Made by a program: the position numbers and the translations under genes
In this document: one piece after another, positions 31,779 through 35,135 of the stretch
Numbering within the stretch: the first letter of the stretch is position 1
Layout: the number at the start of each line of letters is the position of its first letter
Origin: Mesorhizobium sp. CA8
Lineage (GTDB): Bacteria; Pseudomonadota; Alphaproteobacteria; Rhizobiales; Rhizobiaceae
Assembly: GCF_020164955.1 (NCBI RefSeq)
Contig: NZ_JAIUHG010000041.1
Coordinates: forward strand, 1-35,135
Length of the DNA: 35,135 nt
Direction: 5' to 3'
The notes under the pieces: generated by a model
The model's input: only the letters and a program-made list of their open reading frames with translations
The model's database searches: none
Told to the model about the DNA's origin: nothing

Positions 31779-32075
31779 ATGCTGTTTGCGTTGATTTGCA
31801 AGGACAAGCCCGGCAGCCTACAGCTGCGCGTCGATACGCGGCCGGCGCATGCGGCATTCCTGGAAGGCCTGATCGCCGAAGGCAAGCTTGCCTTTGCGGG
31901 TCCCTTCCTTGACGCCGACGGCAAGCCCGACGGCAGCCTGGTGATGATCGAGGCGCCGGACATGGCTGCTGCCCAAGCCCTGGCCGCCGCCGATCCCTAC
32001 GCCAAGGCCGGCCTGTTCGAAAGCGTCCAGATCCGTCCGTGGAACTGGGTCTTCCAGAAGCCCGCCGGCGCATGA
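31779..32075 (+). CDS. YciI-like protein
   Basis: A 98-residue protein of the YCII family (ferredoxin-like alpha/beta fold). Characteristic are the opening LFALICKDKPGS, the invariant His-containing RPAHAAFLEGL, GKLAFAGPFLDADGKPDGSLVMIEA, and DPYAKAGLFESVQIRPWNW, with the active-site His-Asp pair seen in the family. The biological role is unknown; relatives have weak dehydrochlorinase-like or peroxide-related activity. GGAGCTG precedes the ATG. It lies 16 bp after gpsA. Confidence 0.9.
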   Translation: MLFALICKDKPGSLQLRVDTRPAHAAFLEGLIAEGKLAFAGPFLDADGKPDGSLVMIEAPDMAAAQALAAADPYAKAGLFESVQIRPWNWVFQKPAGA

Positions 32076-32082
32076 TTGGCTG

Positions 32083-32106
32083 CTCTCGCCGCAGCGACGG
32101 CGAGAG
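32083..32106 (+). other. Hairpin between the YciI-like and EVE-domain genes
   Basis: A perfect 9-bp stem, CTCTCGCCG (32083-32091) with CGGCGAGAG (32098-32106), and a 6-nt loop CAGCGA. There is no T-tract, so it may be an attenuating or processing hairpin rather than a full terminator. It splits gpsA-yciI from the EVE-domain gene. Confidence 0.5.
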
Positions 32107-32164
32107 AGTAAGCATAGACGGAACGCCGTGCGTGGCGGCGCGACAAAGCGATAGGACAAACGAT

Positions 32165-32590
32165 ATGAACTACTGGCTGTTCAAGTCCGAACCCTCGGTC
32201 TTTTCCTTCGAGGCGCTGAAGGCCAAAGGCCAGGCCGGCACGCAATGGGACGGCGTGCGCAACTACGCCGCCCGCAACAATATGAAGGCGATGCAGATCG
32301 GCGATCTCGGCTTCTTCTACCATTCCAATGAGGGCCTCGACATCGTCGGCATCGCCGAGGTCTGCGCGCTGGCGCATCCCGACACCACGACCGACGATCC
32401 GCGCTGGGAATGCGTCGACATCCGCGCCTATAGGGACGTGCCGAAGCCGGTGACGCTGGAACAGGTCAAGGCCAACCCCAAGCTCGCCGATATGGCGCTG
32501 GTCCGGCTTGGCCGGCTTTCCGTGCAGCCGGTGACGCCGGCCGAATGGAAAGAGGTCTGCCGCATGGCCGAGCTCAATCCGGCGCCGTGA
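32165..32590 (+). CDS. EVE-domain protein
   Basis: A 141-residue single-domain EVE protein of the PUA-like fold, which binds modified bases or nucleotides in nucleic acids. The family hallmarks are NYWLFKSEPSVFSFEAL at the start, TQWDGVRNYAARNNMKAMQIGDLGFFYHSN, GIAEVCALAHPD, and WECVDIRAYRDVPKPVTLEQ. Eukaryotic Thy28 is a homologue. AGGACAAACGAT precedes ATG 32165. The last base of its stop region overlaps the next gene's start as GTGA, so expression with the downstream methyltransferase is probably coupled. A direct functional link is unknown. Confidence 0.93.
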   Translation: MNYWLFKSEPSVFSFEALKAKGQAGTQWDGVRNYAARNNMKAMQIGDLGFFYHSNEGLDIVGIAEVCALAHPDTTTDDPRWECVDIRAYRDVPKPVTLEQVKANPKLADMALVRLGRLSVQPVTPAEWKEVCRMAELNPAP

Positions 32591-33243
32591 CGAAGCTCAC
32601 GCCGAAAAGCGCGAAAAAGTTCATCCTGGACAATACGGCGCTGATGGCGCCGCCGCATGTGCCGGAAGTGCTTCTGCACCTCGCCGACGAGGCGCATGAC
32701 CTGTGGCTGCGCACCGAGGAGGAATTGGCCGAGATCGGCCTGCCGCCGCCTTTCTGGGCCTTTGCCTGGGCCGGCGGCCAGGGCCTCGCCCGCTATCTGC
32801 TCGACCACCCGGAGACGATACGCGGCAGGCGCGTGCTGGATTTCGCCTCCGGATCCGGCCTTGTCGCAATCGCAGCGATGAAAGCCGGCGCGAAGCAGGT
32901 GATCGCCGCCGACGTCGACCCGTTCTGCGAAACGGCAATCGCCATCAACCTCGAAGCCAACGGCGTTGAAGCGCAATTCCGCGGCACGGATTGCGTCGGC
33001 ACCGACGACGGCTGGGACGTCGTGCTCGCCGGTGACGTCTTCTACGACAAGGCTTTCGCCGACCGGCTGCTGCCCTGGTTCGCCTCTCTGAAGGCGCGCG
33101 GCGCCGAGATCCTCGTCGGCGATCCCGGCCGCGCCTACCTCCCAAGGACCGGGCTCGAATCGCTTGCCGTCTACCAGGTTCCGGTGACGCGCGTGCTGGA
33201 GGATGCCGAGGTCAAGCGCACGACGGTCTGGCGCTTTGCTTGA
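32587..33243 (+). CDS. METTL20-like class I methyltransferase (probable ETF-beta / L7/L12 lysine methyltransferase)
   Basis: A 218-residue SAM-dependent enzyme of the METTL20/ETFBKMT group. Before the SAM motif comes PPFWAFAWAGGQGLARYLL (about 53-71), then motif I VLDFASGSG (83-91), an acidic AADVDPF, and GDVFYDKAFADRLLPW with the post-II D-x-F-Y typical of lysine methyltransferases of the MTase16 family, followed by VGDPGRAYLP. These match the human mitochondrial ETF-beta methyltransferase closely, and an Agrobacterium homologue is reported to methylate ETF-beta and ribosomal L7/L12. Often annotated as nicotinamide N-methyltransferase, which I think is wrong. The start is GTG 32587 overlapping the EVE-gene stop. 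Confidence 0.88.
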   Translation: MTKLTPKSAKKFILDNTALMAPPHVPEVLLHLADEAHDLWLRTEEELAEIGLPPPFWAFAWAGGQGLARYLLDHPETIRGRRVLDFASGSGLVAIAAMKAGAKQVIAADVDPFCETAIAINLEANGVEAQFRGTDCVGTDDGWDVVLAGDVFYDKAFADRLLPWFASLKARGAEILVGDPGRAYLPRTGLESLAVYQVPVTRVLEDAEVKRTTVWRFA

Positions 33244-33292
33244 CGCGACGGGCGAACAAGCGTTCCATCGCATTTCGATCTGGAGGGGAAAC

Positions 33293-33718
33293 ATGGATTT
33301 TTCGGTCGTGAACTGGCTGGCGGTGATTGTCGCCGCTGTCGTCGCATGGTTGTTCGGCGCCGCCTGGTACATGAGCCTGAGCAAGCCCTGGCTGAAGGCG
33401 GCCAAGCTCGACCCGGCAACCATGAAGCGCTCGGCCGTTCCGTTCATCGTCAGCTTCATCGCCGAGCTGATCATGGCGCTCGTGCTGACGCTGGTGGTGG
33501 GCGCCATAACCGGCGGCGAGCCGAACCCGACCGCGGGATTGCTGTTCGGCTTCGTGCTCTGGCTGGGCTTCATCGCCACCACGCTCACCGTCAACCACCG
33601 CTATGAAGGCTTCGGCTGGGCCCTCACCCTGATCGATGCCGGCCACTGGCTGGGGGTGATGCTGATCATCGGCGCCATCGTCGGCTGGTTCGGCGCGCCC
33701 GCGGCGCCAGCGGGCTAG
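33293..33718 (+). CDS. DUF1761 family membrane protein
   Basis: A 141-residue inner-membrane protein with four predicted helices at about 6-24, 50-70, 79-97 and 113-135. The opening NWLAVIVAAVVAWLFGAAWYM with SKPWLKA, and HRYEGFGWALTLIDAGHWLGVML near the end, are the DUF1761 signature. GGAGGGG is well placed before ATG 33293, favoured over the longer open frame. Function unknown. It is convergent with the LysR gene, whose stop is 6 bp from its own. Confidence 0.9.
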   Translation: MDFSVVNWLAVIVAAVVAWLFGAAWYMSLSKPWLKAAKLDPATMKRSAVPFIVSFIAELIMALVLTLVVGAITGGEPNPTAGLLFGFVLWLGFIATTLTVNHRYEGFGWALTLIDAGHWLGVMLIIGAIVGWFGAPAAPAG

Positions 33719-33724
33719 ACTGAT

Positions 33725-34645
33725 TCAGGTCGGCGTTTTCGCCACCTCGTCCAGCAGCCATTCGCGAAAGGCGACGACGCGCGCGTCGTCCTTCGCCGCC
33801 TCGGGATAGACCAGGAAATAGGCGAATTCCGGCGCAACCTTGATGCCGAGCTCGAAGGGCCGCACCAGGCGCCCTTGCGAGAGATCGTTGGCCACCATGG
33901 CAAAGTCGGCGAGCGCCACCGCGTTGCCGTCGAGCGCCGCCTGGGTGGCATCGGTCGAGGACCCGAAGACAAGCGTGCGGCTGTCGTCGAAGTCGTCGAC
34001 GCCGGCCGCGTGCATCCACATGCTCCAATTCGGCCAGGTCACGCCTTGCCGCGACCATTCGATATGCGCGAGCGTGTGGTTGAAAAGGTCGCGCGGCTCC
34101 TTCAGCGGCGGACCTGACGCCAGCAGCGCCGGGCTGCACACCGGGATGATGATGTTCTCGAACAGCCGATGCGCGCAGAGCCCCGGATATTTGCCGGCGC
34201 CGAAGCGGATGCCGACATCGACGTCGTCGAGGTCGAAATCCCGGACATCGTAGGTAATGTCGAAGCGCAGCTCGATGCCCGGCTTTTGCTTGCGGAAGTC
34301 GTCGACGCGGCGCATCAGCCATTTCGTCGCGAACTGCGCGTCGAGCGTCACCTTCAGCAGCGCCGTGCCGCGGGTCATCTTGCGGGCGCGGCTGACGGCG
34401 CGGTTCAGCAGGTCGAGCGCGTCGACCGAGGCCTCCAGCAGCACATTGCCAGCCTCCGTCAGCCGGATGGTGCGGCTGGTGCGCGTGAACAGCACCAGCT
34501 CGAGCTGATCCTCTATTTCCTTGATTTGGTGGCTGACCGCCGCCGGCGTCAGACCGAGCTCGTCCGCGGCGCGGGTGAAGTTGAGATGCCTGGCAGCCGC
34601 CTCGAACGTCCTCAGCGCCCGCGTTCCCGGCAGCAGCTTGGACAT
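33725..34645 (-). CDS. LysR-family transcriptional regulator, GcvA-like
   Basis: A 306-residue regulator. The winged helix-turn-helix is at about 8-66 (LRTFEAAARHLNFTRAADELGLTPAAVSHQIKEIED), with RAADELGLTPAAVSHQI as the recognition part; the rest is a periplasmic-binding-like effector domain (LKVTLDAQFATKWLMRRVDDF...). The pattern SRTIRLTEAG and FATKWLMRR places it near GcvA/AmpR-type regulators. GGAG lies before ATG 34645. It is divergent from a DUF1127 gene across 130 bp, an arrangement in which LysR proteins often regulate the neighbour; the effector is unknown. Confidence 0.93.
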   Translation of the reverse strand: MSKLLPGTRALRTFEAAARHLNFTRAADELGLTPAAVSHQIKEIEDQLELVLFTRTSRTIRLTEAGNVLLEASVDALDLLNRAVSRARKMTRGTALLKVTLDAQFATKWLMRRVDDFRKQKPGIELRFDITYDVRDFDLDDVDVGIRFGAGKYPGLCAHRLFENIIIPVCSPALLASGPPLKEPRDLFNHTLAHIEWSRQGVTWPNWSMWMHAAGVDDFDDSRTLVFGSSTDATQAALDGNAVALADFAMVANDLSQGRLVRPFELGIKVAPEFAYFLVYPEAAKDDARVVAFREWLLDEVAKTPT

Positions 34646-34741
34646 GCGATCTCCAAATAAAACTTGATGATCAGAAAAGAACTACTCGTTTCCCGTTTGT
34701 TTTTCAATCCGGCATCATTGCTTCATCGAAACACTGTAAAA

Positions 34742-34758
34742 CCGGATTTGATATCCGG
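34742..34758. promoter_or_regulatory. Inverted repeat in the LysR / DUF1127 divergent region
   Basis: CCGGAT (34742-34747) and ATCCGG (34753-34758) are perfect arms around TTGAT, 17 bp before the DUF1127 start and about 97 bp from the LysR start. It could be a regulator site or an mRNA hairpin close to the ribosome binding region. The remaining part of the gap is AT-rich. No consensus LysR T-N11-A box stands out uniquely. Confidence 0.35.
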
Positions 34759-34775
34759 AGAACACGGATAGAGCC

Positions 34776-35036
34776 ATGTCTGAGATCGCCCTGAAGCCTT
34801 GCACCACCCTGGAATCCCGTTCCGGCGTCACGCTTTGGCTGCGTTCAGCACGCGATTGGCTGCGCCAGGCCCGCGTCGCCGTCTGGCTGCCGCACGAGTC
34901 GGTCGAAGACCTCTCCGACAGCCAGCTGCGCGACATCGGCGCCGGGCGCCGGGACGTCGCGAAGACGATGGACAGGGAGCTCCGCGAGATCGGGCTGCTC
35001 GGCACGGGTTGGCAGAAACCGGGAAAGAGGCAGTAG
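34776..35036 (+). CDS. DUF1127 (YjiS-like) small protein
   Basis: An 86-residue basic protein with a C-terminal DUF1127 domain: WLPHESVEDLSDSQLRDIGAGRRDV at about 38-61, where the L-S-D-x-x-L-x-D-I-G pattern is the family core. Alphaproteobacteria hold many such proteins; some larger relatives bind RNA and affect phosphate or RNA metabolism, but this one is untested. The stop TAG lies inside GGCAGTAG (35029-35036), an exact reverse complement of the 8-bp unit of the nearby tandem array, so the last residues may have been altered by repeat activity. It is divergent from the LysR gene. Confidence 0.87.
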   Translation: MSEIALKPCTTLESRSGVTLWLRSARDWLRQARVAVWLPHESVEDLSDSQLRDIGAGRRDVAKTMDRELREIGLLGTGWQKPGKRQ

Positions 35037-35062
35037 GGATTAGGCAATAGGGAAGGAGACAC

Positions 35063-35135
35063 CTACTGCCCTACTGCCCTACTGCCCTACTGCCCTACTG
35101 CCCTACTGCCCTACTGCCCTACTGCCCTACTGCCC
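35063..35135. repeat. 8-bp tandem repeat CTACTGCC, nine copies, running off the window edge
   Basis: Nine perfect direct copies of CTACTGCC (35063-35134) plus one more base reach the last base of the window, so the array is probably longer. One inverted copy, GGCAGTAG, lies at 35029-35036 and an imperfect one, GGCAATAG, just after it. The unit is not a multiple of three and there is no spacer, so this is a simple tandem array and not a CRISPR. Confidence 0.95.

Noticed and set aside
35063..35135. Possible CRISPR array
   Set aside because: Contiguous 8-bp units with no spacers.

Overview
The window is about 35 kb of high-GC chromosomal DNA with the look of an alphaproteobacterium of the order Hyphomicrobiales, most likely Mesorhizobium or a close relative. 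The pointers are a Ros/MucR-type zinc-finger regulator, a DUF1127 small protein, rhizobial-style palindromic intergenic repeats, a hemC-hemD-mitofilin-hemY heme operon divergent from tsaD-gpsA, and a GH15-gnd-zwf-glucokinase carbohydrate operon. Genus is inferred from remembered gene order and protein similarity, not from a database search. No tRNA, rRNA, transposase, phage gene or CRISPR array was seen. Gene density is high and no gene-free stretch exceeds about 250 bp.

Layout. 1-231 is a palindromic repeat that abuts the stop codon of a minus-strand M3 peptidase. 232-5483 (minus) carries M3 oligopeptidase, an exported NTF2-like protein, beta-carbonic anhydrase, a DUF429 protein, pyridoxal kinase and a small membrane protein. 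5726-8062 (plus) is a LemA / TPM / TPM membrane operon, with a palindromic repeat lying inside the 5' end of the first TPM gene. 8280-9444 (plus) carries a GNAT acetyltransferase and inorganic pyrophosphatase. 9448-13904 (minus) is a complete CUT2-type sugar ABC importer with one binding protein, one double ATPase and two permeases. 14089-19676 (plus) is a glucan-degrading and oxidative pentose phosphate operon: GH15 glucoamylase-like hydrolase, 6-phosphogluconate dehydrogenase, glucose-6-phosphate dehydrogenase and a polyphosphate-glucokinase-like ROK protein. 19884-20345 is the MucR-type regulator, followed by a hairpin terminator.

20451-22946 (plus) has a PLP aminotransferase and an MFS exporter. 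23032-29451 (minus) has a small unknown protein, a class I glutamine amidotransferase, a TerB-like protein, and then HemY, a Mic60/mitofilin-like protein, HemD and HemC. 29676-33718 (plus) has TsaD, GpsA, a YciI-like protein, an EVE-domain protein, a METTL20-like protein lysine methyltransferase and a DUF1761 membrane protein. The window closes with a LysR regulator (minus), a divergent DUF1127 protein, and an 8-bp tandem repeat running off the edge.

Most genes are housekeeping or conserved accessory genes. The items that most deserve a second look are: the glucan-to-pentose-phosphate operon with an NAD-type Gnd and no lactonase; the palindromic repeat that appears to be translated as, or to have displaced, the N-terminus of a TPM protein; the bacterial METTL20-like methyltransferase overlapping an EVE-domain gene; the Mic60-like gene inside the heme operon; and the repeat families.
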